Program-made: the position numbers and the translations under genes
From: Strongyloides papillosus
Taxonomy: Eukaryota > Nematoda > Chromadorea > Rhabditida > Strongyloididae
Direction of reading: 5' to 3'
DNA length: 64,000 bases
NCBI GenBank assembly: GCA_005656395.1
Contig: SRSI01000010.1
Coordinates: 806,001 to 870,000, forward strand
Notes under the pieces: generated by a model
Seen by the model: the letters and a program-made list of their open reading frames with translations, nothing else
Database searches by the model: none
What the model was told of the DNA's origin: nothing
Shown: in pieces, positions 36,229 to 47,950 of the stretch
How positions within the stretch are numbered: the first letter of the stretch is position 1
Layout of the letters: every line of letters starts with the position of its first letter

Positions 36229-38242
36229 ATGACTTTGACAATATGTTTCGATTATTCAACAGATGAAAATGAAAACAACTATAATAATGATCACAATTCA
36301 AACAGATCGTATTTTCATAAATGGGATACAAGTCCTCCCGTAAACAACAACTGGACACTTTTATGTAACCAATCTGTTGATTCAAGCATCATAGATTATG
36401 ATGAAGCTAAGAATAATGTAAGTAAAATTAGATTTTTTTAAATAAAAATCAACTATATTGGCAATAAAGATGTTTTTTACTTAGTTAGTGGACAATGTAA
36501 TTCCTCTTGTAACAATGATTTTATCACTAATTGGATTTGTAATTAATTTATTTTTTATTTATATTGTAATTGTGGGTTTAAAACGAAAATTGCTACCATT
36601 TAAAGGACATACATTAATGTTAAACAGATCTATCACGGATGCCGTTGTTTCAGCAATTATATTTCTTTTCACAGTGATGCATAAATTTGATTTGGTTATG
36701 GAGCAAAGTTTGTTGAAAAATGGAACAGTTTTGTTAAATACAAGTTGTTATATCTTTACATATACAATTGGTCATGGTAGAACATGGTTTACATTACTTC
36801 TAACAATAGATTATTGGGTTGTTTCAACAGTATATGCTTCATTGGCCATAATAACATTTATTGCAATAAGATATCCAGTATATACAAGAACAACCATGAC
36901 AGATAAAAAAATTTTAATAGGAACATCTACATTAACAGGATTGGGTGTAATTTACAGTATAGTTGTAATTTTTATTAGGTTGTTAATTAATCTTATTTTA
37001 TTTTTATTTTTTTAAGATTAATTGCATTTATTTGAATCAATATTTTAGAACAAAATTTTATCAAAATCTCATTCATAATATTTTTATATTTTGTAATTTA
37101 TATTTTTAATAAGTTATTAGAGCTTATTGATTCAATTAATGCAAAAATGTCTAAACTTTTTTTATTATTTCTAAAACTTTATTTTTAGTAAGAATGATGC
37201 TTTTAATGTGTTTAACGGATCGTCTGATCTAATTCAATGGACAGTTACTACAGAAGATTATATTATGTCAATTTTTAATATGGTGATTGTTTCTTTATCA
37301 TTTACTATTGTAATATCATCTCATATTTCAATTGTAATTTTTTTATATCGTCATAAAAAACAATCCGGAAGTGCACATTTGCATTTATTAAAATTTCATC
37401 GTATGACTATAAATATAACAATGTTTTGTCTTACATGCGGTGTAATGATAAGTTTTGTTGCATTACCAATTGTTCTCAAACAAAAAATTGATGGATTGCA
37501 AGACTTGTACGATGTAAGTTTTTTTTTATTAGTTTTTTTTTTCAAAAGCATAATTTACATAATTAAATTTATAAATAAATTGACTGATGTATTTAGAAGA
37601 AACTAAATTACATTATCTAAAAAATTACTGCCTTTTATTATATTGATAATGATTTAATCTTACGTATTAAAATTTTATGATATTTTTAGAATTCTTCAAC
37701 ATGCCAATCAGTTGTTGCCACATATCAATTAAGGTTAACTTTATAAAACACTTTTTTGTAAAAAAAACAAAATTATTATATTAAATTAATATAGTATATT
37801 TTTTTATGATATTTATAGAATTTTACACAAAAGTGTTAGATTATTTAATTTAATTTAATTATTGTTTAGTTATGAAATGGCAATATGGTCAACAGCAGCG
37901 ATAATAGGTTGGTTGTTAAGAATTGTATTAGATCCAATTTTGAATATTTCTTTGGACACAAGATTTTATGAAGTAGTCAAAACAACTCTACTGTTTCAAA
38001 CTGCTAGATCCGCATCTCAATCTATAAGAAAAGTTAAAGCTATATCGAGTCCTGATATGAATAGTAGAAGAAAATTCCTTCTAAAATGCTCAAATCAAAA
38101 TGTGATCCCAATAAGTGTAATTATGCCTACTGGTTCTCATTTTTTTAAGTACTCAGAGGATACAAATGACAAAGCAAAAATTAGAAAAGAAGAAAAAAAG
38201 AAAAAAATATTCCACGTGAGAATGGATGAAAGAATTCTTTAA
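36229..38242 (+). CDS. Seven-transmembrane receptor, class A-like
   Basis: Five exons, 36229-36417, 36485-36978, 37189-37513, 37690-37733 and 37870-38242, give 474 residues. The N terminus is Asn-rich and hydrophilic with N-glycosylation sites (NRS, NQS, NWT) and no clear signal peptide. Seven hydrophobic segments follow. TM3 ends in IRYP, in the place of DRY. TM7 has DPILNI, in the place of NPxxY. Loop 3 is basic. The C-terminal tail is Lys/Arg/Ser-rich. Cysteines before TM3 and in loop 2 could form the usual disulphide. One donor (GTTGTT at 36979) is weak but phase-consistent. It is probably an orphan neuropeptide or chemosensory receptor; ligand and G protein cannot be inferred. Confidence 0.75.
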
Positions 38243-38324
38243 ATAATATTGTAAATATTTATTAGAAAATAAAAGTAACATAATATATAATATTTAATTT
38301 ATATAAGTTATTTTATTTACATAA

Positions 38325-39326
38325 TTAATTAGATATGCAATATGGTGTCCAAGACAAATCACATTCTAGTTCTACATCGATAATCGTAGCTTGACTATTA
38401 TAATTAAACATTTTAATCTCCCGCTTTATAATTTTGTATTTAACATTATTTAGACCTGATATCCTATCCCTTTTTCTTGACATCTAAAAATGTATTGGTA
38501 TTTTTTTTGAAAATTTTATAATTACCTCTCTCTGATTACCAATTTGTTTGTAATCACGTTTTCTTTCTTTACCGTGAATATGTTTAAATGTATTCTCTCT
38601 GTTGGTATCTAAATTTTGAGGTCTTTCAATATGTTTAGCTAAACCACTATCTTGTAATCTCAAATAAAATTCGTCATCTTCTAAACCCCAACCCCAATAC
38701 TTATTTGACATTCCATTTACATTTTTAAAATCATTCATCGTAAGCATTAAAATACCCCCAATAAATTTTGCGTAATCATACCTAGAAATTGTGCAATATA
38801 TTTTTATATATAATTTAAAAAAATTACCTCTTTATTGGATGATATGGACCAGCCGATATATGCCTCACTACACCTACACCAGGGTGTGAATAATTTAATT
38901 CTGGATTTAATGGCAGTAAATCTACATCATGCATCACAAAATAATTGCATCGTAGACGATCAGATTCGAGAAATCCAACATTAATTAAGGAAGCACGATT
39001 AAAGCGGTATCCATCTGTTTGATTCAAAATTAATATTTGATTATTAATTTTCTGCTTCTCCAAAAACTTTGTTATATGAGGTACAAATTCCGTTAATTCT
39101 TCTAAACGATCTCGATAAGGTACAACTACACATAATTTATTATATGGTTTTACTTCTAAAACAGATCTGAATCATATTATATTTATGAAAAAATTGTTAT
39201 GTTAACATACGGGTATTCTCTTACTGCTTTGTCAAAAAATACTTTCCTTGAGATCCAAATAATAAAAAAAGAGAAAATAATAGCAATCAAACATCTTTTT
39301 ATTAATATTTTGTGGTGACGATGCAT
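38325..39326 (-). CDS. sqv-3: Beta-1,4-galactosyltransferase 7 (SQV-3)
   Basis: B4GALT7 adds the first galactose to xylose in the glycosaminoglycan linker of proteoglycans, in the Golgi. Exons 39326-39211, 39166-38828, 38781-38526 and 38483-38325 (introns 42-46 bp) give 289 residues. This is a type II membrane protein: short basic N terminus, then an anchor at about residues 11-27. The GT7 family blocks are complete: VVVPYRDR, NVGFLES, the metal-binding HDVDLLP, FIGGILML, and the acceptor-site block WGWGLEDDEF. The protein ends shortly after these. It converges with the receptor gene, the two stops being about 80 bp apart. In C. elegans, sqv-3 is needed for vulval morphogenesis and cytokinesis in early embryos. 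Confidence 0.92.
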
Positions 39327-39634
39327 ATTATTAGATTTTTGCAATTATCTTTAAATTTCTTCTAAAGAAGCATGAAAAATACATTGGTAATAAAATGTGG
39401 AATTATGTCTTTAACAAAATATTTACTTATAAAAAATTTTAATGTTTAGTGTTAAAAATATCTTAACTTTTATTGAATGAATGTATTTTTTTATATTATT
39501 TATAATGTTATGAAAATTGTAAATTTAAAAAACCTAATGTGTTAGATTTCTTTATTTTAAGAATATTTGTCCACGAAAATTTAGTAAATATTAAATTAAA
39601 ATAGATTACGCAAAAATTATATAAATAAATAATT
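39327..39634. other. Intergenic, about 310 bp
   Basis: AT-rich spacer between the sqv-3 start and the end of the GKAP-domain gene. Nothing recognisable. Confidence 0.5.
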
Positions 39635-40847
39635 TTAATAAATAACATTTTCTGAGGAGATATCCTTGTTTCGGGATGATGCGGCTTTCTTCTTCATTTC
39701 CTGTAGAAATTTTTTCCGCTGCTCTTCACGTGCCGCTTTTTGCTGTTTTACTTTTTCACTTTCTACCGTGTTTTGTTTATTTGTAGTTATTTTTGGTTTA
39801 ACTTTTTTAATAACTTTAACTGTTTCTTCTTCATGCAATATTTCTTTATAGTTATTGTCTCTGTATTTATCAGCTTTTTCCAGTATTTTTGAGTACTTAT
39901 CCAATTCAGGTTGAATCACACCATACCAAAAACTTGAGAGATCATTAATAGTCGTTGCTTCACCGTATCCTTGGACACCTTCTAAGCAATTATCTATATA
40001 CTTATATAGTTTCCCAATATTTTTTGTTATCATGTCTCCATGTCCATTAATTTGAATAAGAGTAGTATGAGCATCGTCACACATTATATCTTTACTTTCT
40101 GATATCAATAAATTTGCTAACTTCTTTCTATCATTAATTAAAGATATGCTTGTATCAGCTAGTTCTTTGTATGCTTCAGGAGTTTCGCTTGACACCGTAT
40201 TCCATTTAACTGAAAATTTATCTGGAATCTCTTGTTGATCATCAACTTCTTCAATTTCTATATTTGTAACATATTCTTGAGAAACACTGTAAAAAATAAA
40301 TTTAAATATATACCAATGGTTTTTGCTCGTTATATTGCTTTTTTAAAACCAAATTAGATTAATTTTATTTGGTATTGTACAAAGACAAAACATACCTTTG
40401 TAAATTTTTACCATTTTGTTCTGAATTATTTACCAGAGGTCCGCACTTTTGAGATGGAATATGATAACCATTCAAGGCAACAGACACACTTACATATGTG
40501 GGTACTTGCTGATTTCGTATCGTCACATTAGAAAGATCAATTTGATCATCTTGATTTGTTGATTTTCCGTTCTTATCATCAGTTTCAATCGAAGTTGGTG
40601 GTTTATCAACTAATTTTCTTGATGTTTCTAATCGTTTAGGCCTGACTTTTTTGAAAAATCTAGAAACTGGACTATCCAAACAAGGTGTTTCTAATGTGAG
40701 TGAATCTTTTGAAGTATCATTATCGTTTAACTTGGAACCTTTACCAAATCGAAGCGGTGTATCGTCAAGATCTTTTTTTGGTGTACGAAATCGGAAGAAA
40801 TTAATTGACTTCATTAAACCACTTTTTGGCGCGTTTGTATCACTCAT
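39635..40847 (-). CDS. GKAP/DLGAP-domain protein
   Basis: Two exons, 40847-40396 and 40286-39635, with a 109 bp intron, give 367 residues. The N-terminal half is Ser/Thr/Asp/Lys-rich and probably disordered. The C-terminal half carries the GKAP homology region: a helix with LISESKDIM, then ..INDLSSFWYGVIQPELDKY, matching the DL..FWD..... helix of DLGAP proteins. A Lys/Glu-rich coil ends the protein. DLGAP1-4 are postsynaptic scaffolds and DLGAP5 (HURP) stabilises kinetochore microtubules. The absence of an obvious 14-residue PSD-95-binding repeat region and the small size leave both roles open. The frame is clean. Confidence 0.65.
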
Positions 40848-42312
40848 CTAAAACAACGAAAAATCGATATATAATATCATAAAATGATTTCATTTTAATA
40901 ACATTTAAAGATAACAAATTTACAAATAATTCATAGTTAATGTATCAATGATTTAATATAAAAGTCAATTTATGGATATAACAAACGATACATATTCAGA
41001 TTAAATTTTAATTTTATACATATAATTCGTTATTTACATAACAGTAGGGAGAAAAAAAATACTATATTTTTATGGCAAAAATAGCTAGAAATTGCAAAAT
41101 AAAATACTATAGTTAAAAACAAAGTTCCTCCCACAAAGGACCTTAATATGATGACTACAAAACAAGGCATATCACTAAAATGTAGATGAATTTAGAAAAT
41201 ACAACTATAAGGTTACATAATTCCAAATTAAAAACAAACTACAACATAATGTAAATGATTTCAGAGAATCCATTTTTGTAACTACAAGAATTCTGTAGAA
41301 AAAATTGAACAATAATTTTTTATATACTAAAAATCGCTATATCAATCAAGAAACAAATTTCTTTGTTACAAAAAACATAGAAATAATTAACATTTTCGAG
41401 AGGGTAAAGAATTAAAACTGTATAGATGTAGGATTATTTACTCATTGTGATTATGTTTTATAACTTTACATTTAAAATAAAAGAATCAATTAAAATAAAA
41501 GAATCAAAAGTTTGCATATAATTGTTTTCAACTATATAAATTACAATAAAATAAATCGTTTGATCAGCTGTATCTGAATGACCAAAATTTACAATTTTAC
41601 AAAAAATAAACATAAAATTTATTATCTAATATATTTTAATAAGTCATTAATATTCTCTTATTTATTTATAGTTTATTTTTTGAAATAAATAAAAATTAGA
41701 TGTCATAGACATCAATTTACATAGAACTTCCTGCATAAATTTTACTTTAAATAAAAATATTTTTAATATATATGTTTTTTTTTTAAAATTCACATGCATT
41801 AAGTAATACAGGGCGCAATTGTTGAAACTTCAATGGGGCACGATTTAAAATCACGATAAGACGAATATTAATATTGTTTAAAATAAAACAAGTACTACTA
41901 ATGTTGAAAAAAAGAAACTGGCTTTTCAAAAGTTTCAAAAATAGTATTCGACATAGTTATCTAATTAATAATTTCAAAAATATTTTATAAAATGTTATTA
42001 TATGTAACTTCAAATGTTTTGCTCCAAACTTGATAAAAACAACTTAATCATTAATTAAAAACAATGTCTTGATAAATTTTGAAGATCCACCCTGTATAAA
42101 TTAATTATCTTGAATAAAACCAATATTCATAAATGCCTAAAAGCATAAGATCATACCGACCAATAAGCGTTGTAGAAAATGATGTACAGTATTTAAATAT
42201 ATTTTCAAAAGATTCTTACACTTCAAAATGCCCATATAAAAAATTGTTTAATATAATGGAAGCCTAAAAGGACTTCCCATAAATTTATTATTAATTGTTA
42301 ACAAAACTAATA
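40848..42312. other. Intergenic, 1.46 kb
   Basis: AT-rich, between two minus-strand genes. Holds one exact 18 bp tandem duplication at 41472-41507. No coding frame or RNA gene seen. Confidence 0.5.
41472..41507. repeat. 18 bp exact tandem duplication
   Basis: The unit TTAAAATAAAAGAATCAA occurs twice, head to tail, with no mismatch. It lies in non-coding sequence and looks like simple replication slippage. Confidence 0.85.
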
Positions 42313-43824
42313 TTACCAAACACTTTTGTTTTCCTCGATCTTTGATACTTTAAATGGGATTGAAGATGAACCATACGGATCATCATCGTCTTCTTCATCG
42401 TCTGATTCCACTGATTGATAACCTGAACCAACCGAAAAAACATTAGGTCGTTTATTTTTTTCAACTATATTCTCGCTTTCTTTTTTTAATCTTTCTTCAT
42501 TAATATAACTGTGTTTTTCTTCAACATCAACAATAGAATTAACTTCTTCAGCTTTCTTCCGTTTTTCTTCCAATTCATTGTGTAGAGCTGTAATAGCTTC
42601 CATATGCTCTGGTCCAAGTAAATTCGGATCTTTAATGTGGTTTTTTAGTGATTTCATCATAACAAATGCTTGAATTCTTTTTTGTGGAAAAATAGGTCTT
42701 AACTGGTCATTGACAATTACCATACGTTTATCTTTTGGATCCATTAAATTATGTCCTTTAAAATAATCCCACATAAACTTAACAACATCTGATCTTGTCA
42801 TATATCTTTGACCCGTTAAATTTGATAACTCATCAGACAGAACACAAAAACGGGAGAAAGACGATTTACCCTTCTTTGGAACTTTGTTTGCTCCAGATTT
42901 GTCACTTACAACTGATTTACTTTTTTTCTTTGACTCAGTTTTATCGTTCTTATCAATTTTTGTTTCTTCAACACCAAGATCTTTAAGAATAATACTTCTA
43001 GTCTCCTCATCTAAATCTTCAGCATCCTTAAGATGATTTTTAATATACTTCATCATTCCAAAAGCTTGAAAAGTACTTACTCCTGTTAAGGCTTTTAATT
43101 TTTCATCACATAATACCATTTTTTTATTATTTGGATCGATAAGTCCATTGGACTTGAAATAATCCCACATATATTTAACAACATCTGATCTTCTCATGTA
43201 CTTTTTTGTTGTTATAGCAAACAATTCATCACTAACCATCATTATTTTTGTAAAACCACTACTAGCTACAGAACGCTTTGTCGCTGAAGAGGAACTTTTT
43301 GTTTTATTTGCAATTACAGATTTTTTAATATTTGCAGCAGCACGACGACGTTTTATGGCAGAAGCCATATCATTACCATCGAAAACTTCATTGTCTGAAT
43401 CAACGCTATTGGTTTTTGAAGATCGTGATTTTGATGATTTAGACTTCTTTTTAACATAATCTCTATCTTCTGGTCCATCATCTTCGCTACTTTCTGAACT
43501 TTCAAACGACTTTGGTGATGGTGACTTTTCCTTTGTTTCATTTTTTGTAGAATATTTTTCAGCAATATCTGAGAAATCTATTTCATCATCAGTTGAATCG
43601 TGAGTATGAGAATCATTGTCATTTTCTTTTTCATGTCTTTTCTGGATAACACCGCTTATTAATGAATCAATTAATTTTTTAAAAGGATCAAAATTAAATT
43701 TGTACTTCTCCTTCAATTGTTTCCTAATAAATGAAGAAGTTAATAGATCTAAACCATTTCTTTCTATTAATTTATTGATAAAATTACATATTTCAAGATT
43801 AGAAATTGGTGGCTCACCATTCAT
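42313..43824 (-). CDS. DEK-C plus two SWIB/MDM2 domain protein
   Basis: A single coding exon of 503 residues. Residues 8-60 form a DEK C-terminal helical domain. An acidic/Ser linker and a basic patch (AIKRRRAAANIKK) that looks like a nuclear localisation signal follow. Two SWIB folds lie at about 190-265 and 322-398, each with SDEL..(I/L)T..(R/K)YM.RSDVVK.MWDYFK...L.DP..K.M. The order DEK-C then SWIB matches yeast Uaf30/Tri1-type proteins, which act in RNA polymerase I upstream activation and chromatin; nematodes have related proteins. Two SWIB copies is the unusual part. The C terminus is Glu-rich and acidic. A strong acceptor (TTTTTTTAG) sits 17 nt before the ATG, suggesting spliced-leader addition or a 5' non-coding exon. 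Confidence 0.82.
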   Translation of the reverse strand: MNGEPPISNLEICNFINKLIERNGLDLLTSSFIRKQLKEKYKFNFDPFKKLIDSLISGVIQKRHEKENDNDSHTHDSTDDEIDFSDIAEKYSTKNETKEKSPSPKSFESSESSEDDGPEDRDYVKKKSKSSKSRSSKTNSVDSDNEVFDGNDMASAIKRRRAAANIKKSVIANKTKSSSSATKRSVASSGFTKIMMVSDELFAITTKKYMRRSDVVKYMWDYFKSNGLIDPNNKKMVLCDEKLKALTGVSTFQAFGMMKYIKNHLKDAEDLDEETRSIILKDLGVEETKIDKNDKTESKKKSKSVVSDKSGANKVPKKGKSSFSRFCVLSDELSNLTGQRYMTRSDVVKFMWDYFKGHNLMDPKDKRMVIVNDQLRPIFPQKRIQAFVMMKSLKNHIKDPNLLGPEHMEAITALHNELEEKRKKAEEVNSIVDVEEKHSYINEERLKKESENIVEKNKRPNVFSVGSGYQSVESDDEEDDDDPYGSSSIPFKVSKIEENKSVW

Positions 43825-44576
43825 GTTTACACCAACCAAATCTAAAAAAATAAACAAAGGTAATGTTTAAATAAAAAATCAGTCTGGTAAAATCTTTAAA
43901 TAAAATATAAAACGCATACAAAAACGTGTTATAGTATCTATATTTGATCATAAATTAATATTACAATAGTACATACTCGTATGAAAAGAAAAAAAAATAA
44001 TCAATCAAATTTCCATGATTAAAATATTCAAATTACTACACAATTAAAATAGCTTAAATAATTTCTTACAAATTAACTACATAATAATATTTACATGTTA
44101 CAGCACTATAAAATATAATTTAGCAAAAGAATTCGCGTTAGCATGCAACCATTAAAATAAATGTAAATTGAGATTACTGTGTAAGAGAAACATAACACAC
44201 TTGCATTTATATATCAAGTGAATAGAAATAATGTCAGGTGTTGGAATAACGTTATTTTATGTGCATTGTTTAAATTGTGATTGAAGACATAGAAATATAT
44301 GTTCGTTCATATTATCGGATTGAAGACGAATTTCTGTGACATGAGTTAAAGGGCCAACAAAATGTAGATAAATCAATGCACATATAAATATACATTGGCT
44401 ATCAAATATTAGACTTTTATTTAAAAAATTAGTCTTTTTAAACTACGTAACTTTCAAAAAGGTTATTTTCTCAATAGTACATTTTGTAAATAAACACAGT
44501 AGTATCGTTATTCCACATTTCTGGTTGTATAACAGGTTTTTAAAACTACAAAAAAAAAAACGTAGTAAATTTTTTG
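43825..44576. promoter_or_regulatory. Divergent promoter region SWIB gene / PPME1
   Basis: About 750 bp between head-to-head genes. AT-rich. It should hold both promoters; no specific site is recognisable. Confidence 0.45.
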
Positions 44577-45781
44577 ATGATGAGCGGAGATTGTGGCCCT
44601 CTGTCATGGAACGACTTTTTTAGCGAGCAAAAATTTGTAACCATAAATAATACAGATAAATTTTGTACTTATTTAAAAGGTACATCTGGACCTGTATTTT
44701 ATTTAATTCATGGAGCTGGCCTTAGTAGTTTAACATGGGCTGTTTTTACAGTAAGTTTAAGGGAAAAAAACTTACGAGATATTTGAATTTTTTCTTGTAG
44801 AATTCTCTTACAACTGCTATGGAGTGCCGTGTTTTAGCAATAGATTTAAGAGGACATGGAATGACAACAACATCAAATGATTTTGATTTATCCAAAGAGA
44901 CATTGATTAAGTAAGTGTGTATGAGAATAGGAATATTTATTTTTTTATTAAAAATGTGTATTGTGGTCATAAGTTATAAAATTAGTTTTTGAAATGTCAG
45001 TGACCACAATTTTTCTACATAACCTTTCATTCATTTTTTAATATTTTTTTGAATAGAAAAATGATCTATTAGAATATTCCTATCAAAACTATATCCCCCA
45101 ATATTAAATGTACTTTATTTTAGTGACATTTATGAAGTGTACAATGTACTGTATGGAGAGGAAAAACCTAAGCTAATAATGATTGGGCATAGGTATGGTG
45201 TACGCAAAGTTAATTTTAGTGAGATTTTTTTTATTTTTAGTCTTGGTGGAGCTATTGCAACTCATTTGGCTGCCAAAAACGTACTCCCAAATCTCCAAGC
45301 TTTAGGAGTAGTTGATGTTGTTGAGGGAACAGCTCTTGCAGCATTAACCGCAATGCGTTTAATTTTAGATAAAAGACCAAGTTCCTTTTCAAGTGTAGAA
45401 TCTGCTATTCAATGGTGTATAAATACGCACGTTACAACAAATTTAACTTCTGCCAGAGTATCAATGCCTGATCAAATTAAAGAAGAGGATGGAAAATTTG
45501 TATGGAAAACAGATTTGTATAAAAGTGAAAAATATTGGCAAGAATGGTTTAAAGGAATTTCAAAACAATTCATTTCAGTAGCTGGAGCTAAAATACTAAT
45601 TTTAGCTGGTACAGATAGATTAGATAAAGAATTAACTATAGCACAAATGGCTGGAAAATTTCAAATGGAAGTAGTTAAAAAGACAGGTCATTTAGTACAC
45701 GAAGATAATCCAGACGAAGTAGCAAACATTTTTATAAGAATGATGAAAAGATATAAGTTAGCTAAAATATTTGATAAATAA
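44577..45781 (+). CDS. ppme1: Protein phosphatase methylesterase 1 (PPME1)
   Basis: PME-1 removes the methyl ester from the C-terminal leucine of PP2A catalytic subunit and so controls holoenzyme assembly. Exons 44577-44750, 44801-44910, 45124-45192 and 45241-45781 (introns 50, 213 and 48 bp) give 297 residues of alpha/beta hydrolase fold. Visible are the oxyanion block LIHGAGLSSLTW, DLRGHG, and the nucleophile elbow GHSLGG, created exactly across the exon 3/4 junction. The catalytic His is in KKTGHLVHED near the C terminus. Human PME-1 is about 386 residues; the N-terminal extension and an internal loop are shorter here. Two adjacent ATGs begin the frame (44577 and 44580). The stop lies only 20 bp from the convergent eIF2B-alpha stop. 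Confidence 0.9.
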
Positions 45782-45801
45782 AACAAATTATATTAAAAAT
45801 T

Positions 45802-46773
45802 TTAAACATATAATTTTATAAGTTCCTCACCGACATTTGCGGGAGTTAATATACCTAAATCGGTAAACAACAAGTATATGTACTGTGGTGGTGTATAATC
45901 AACTAAAGGGTGTTCTTTTGACAAGTCCTTATTTAACAATGTGGAAGTATTGTATTTAAATTCATTTGGAATATCTGCTTGATTAAGAGGATATTCCTTG
46001 ACAAATTTTATACCTTCGGCCATAATACATACAGGCTTCTTGTACGCTTTAGCACATATAGCTATTCCGAGAGTTCCAATTTTATTGATTATACCACCTG
46101 TTTCCATAACCCCTTCAGCACCGACAAAAACAATATCAATTGATTCCATAAGATATCCCACAGCTGAGTCTAAAATTAGTGTACATGGGAGATTATGTTT
46201 GCGTAATTTTTCGTACATAATTCTACCACTACTGTCAGGCTGTGATTCTGTAACATAAACATGGAAGCTCTTTCCTTCTTTAGCTCCAGACACTAATGCT
46301 TCAAATACTACTTTAGAGTATGAATGTGTTAATATCTTCATATCATTGCGTATATAGGGTGCAGCATATTTCGCAATCATACTTCTAGAATTATCTACAC
46401 GTTCAGTAAATTTATAAGCTCGACTTATAAAAATTTTAATTAGTTCCTGGAAATCAGATTGTAATGATTCCGAAGAGACTAGGGATATAGAGCGTATAAA
46501 AAGTTCAGATGCCGATCGGATAGAAGCGGTTGAATAGTCAGTTTTGCAAAGTTCATCTCTTGCATTATTCAAGTCTTCCAAAAGTCCGGTAACAGTGGAT
46601 GCTAATGATTAATTTAAAAAATAATAAATTAAATTAATATTACCTGTTGTTTTTTTCAATGCCTCTGATAATGTTTTGATAACAGCTAGTCCCGTTGACA
46701 TATTTTCTTTGTTACCTTCAAGAAGATTTTCAAAAAATTGTTTTGGATTAAATATCAAACTTTCTTTTACCAT
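45802..46773 (-). CDS. eif2b1: Translation initiation factor eIF2B subunit alpha
   Basis: eIF2B is the guanine exchange factor for eIF2; the alpha subunit is regulatory, dimerises at the core and senses phosphorylated eIF2. Exons 46773-46644 and 46601-45802 (intron 42 bp, GTAATA...CATTAG) give 309 residues, the usual family length. The N-terminal helical part is followed by the Rossmann-like domain with ILTHSYSKVV, VTESQPDSSG, DSAVGYLM and the family block VFVGAEGVMETGGIINKIGT. It ends with the conserved (F/Y)TDLGILTP motif. It lies head to head with emc-2, the starts being 215 bp apart, so the two probably share a bidirectional promoter. Confidence 0.93.
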
Positions 46774-46988
46774 TTTAGCTCAAAAATGAAAAATTATGCT
46801 CTGACAATAATTGTTGGCTAAAAATTATGTTTCAATTATTTAAAAATATCTGACTGTATATAAAGTCTGTATAAGACGTAAATCACTTCTCTGTATTTGG
46901 AGTAGTGTTTTTATAATCATTTAGCATACTAGCTTCTATTGAACTTGTTTATTTTTAATTATTCTTATTTACAATTGTTTTGTTCACA

Positions 46989-47920
46989 ATGGCACAACAA
47001 AATATTGAAGATTACACATGTATAGATTTTTATAGTAAGTTATATTATGTATCATTCGAAATGTATTTTCAGACGCACGAGGACTATTAAGAAAATGGAG
47101 AACAGAACAAGTTCGAAATTCTAGACCTATAATCGAAATGTGGGAACATGTTTTATCAAGATCCCCATCCTCCTTGGGCGATGAACTATGGCCAATTTTG
47201 GAACAAGTTTGTATCTCAGCATTAGATGTGGCCCGACATGATATAGTCCTTGATACCATTCAAAGACTTGATAGAAAATTCCCTAACTCTAATAGAGTAA
47301 GAAGGCTACAAGCAATGAGACTGGAATCTTTAGGGAAATTTTCTGAAGCAAATTATTTATATGACAATCTAATTAAATCGGATCCAAGTAATACATTATA
47401 TATCAAAAGAAAAGTAGTGATTCTTCTAGCCAAAGGTGATAAAATTGAAGCTATAAATACATTAAATGGTCATTTAAGAACCTATATTAATGACACTGAA
47501 GCTTGGAAAGAACTAAGTGAATTATATTTTTCTGAAAATGATTTGTTACGTGGAATTCATTGTTTGGAGGAATTAATGTTATCAAATCCTCATAATCCTA
47601 TATACTTTAGAAGATTGGGTGAGGCACGATACACTTTAGGTGGGCAGGAAAATTATGAAACTGCCAAGAAGTATTTCGAGCATGCTTTGGAAGCTAATCC
47701 AAATTGTTTAAGATCAAGTATTGGTCTTATGTTAACTTGTAATCAGTTAAGTCAGTGTAAAAGTCTTTCATCGAACAAAAAAAATGATGCAGTAAACAAA
47801 TACGAGGATGTCGTTAAAAATACCATATCTATAATAGAAGATGCCGAGGCTGGAAGTGACGGTTTAGATCATGAATGGATTATTAAGGAACTTGAATGTC
47901 ATAGGAAAATAAATGATTAG
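46989..47920 (+). CDS. emc-2: ER membrane complex subunit 2 (EMC2/TTC35)
   Basis: EMC2 is the cytosolic TPR subunit of the ER membrane complex, which inserts tail-anchored and multipass membrane proteins. Exons 46989-47034 and 47073-47920 with a 38 bp intron (GTAAGT...TTTTCAG) give 297 residues, the normal length. TPR-like helical pairs run through the middle: the conserved block RVRRLQAMRLE, then A.KRKV and EAWKELSELY, then YFRRLGEARYTLGG, all typical of EMC2. No signal peptide or membrane segment, as expected. The frame is clean. Confidence 0.92.
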
Positions 47921-47950
47921 TATCTTTATATATTATAATTAAATTAAAAT

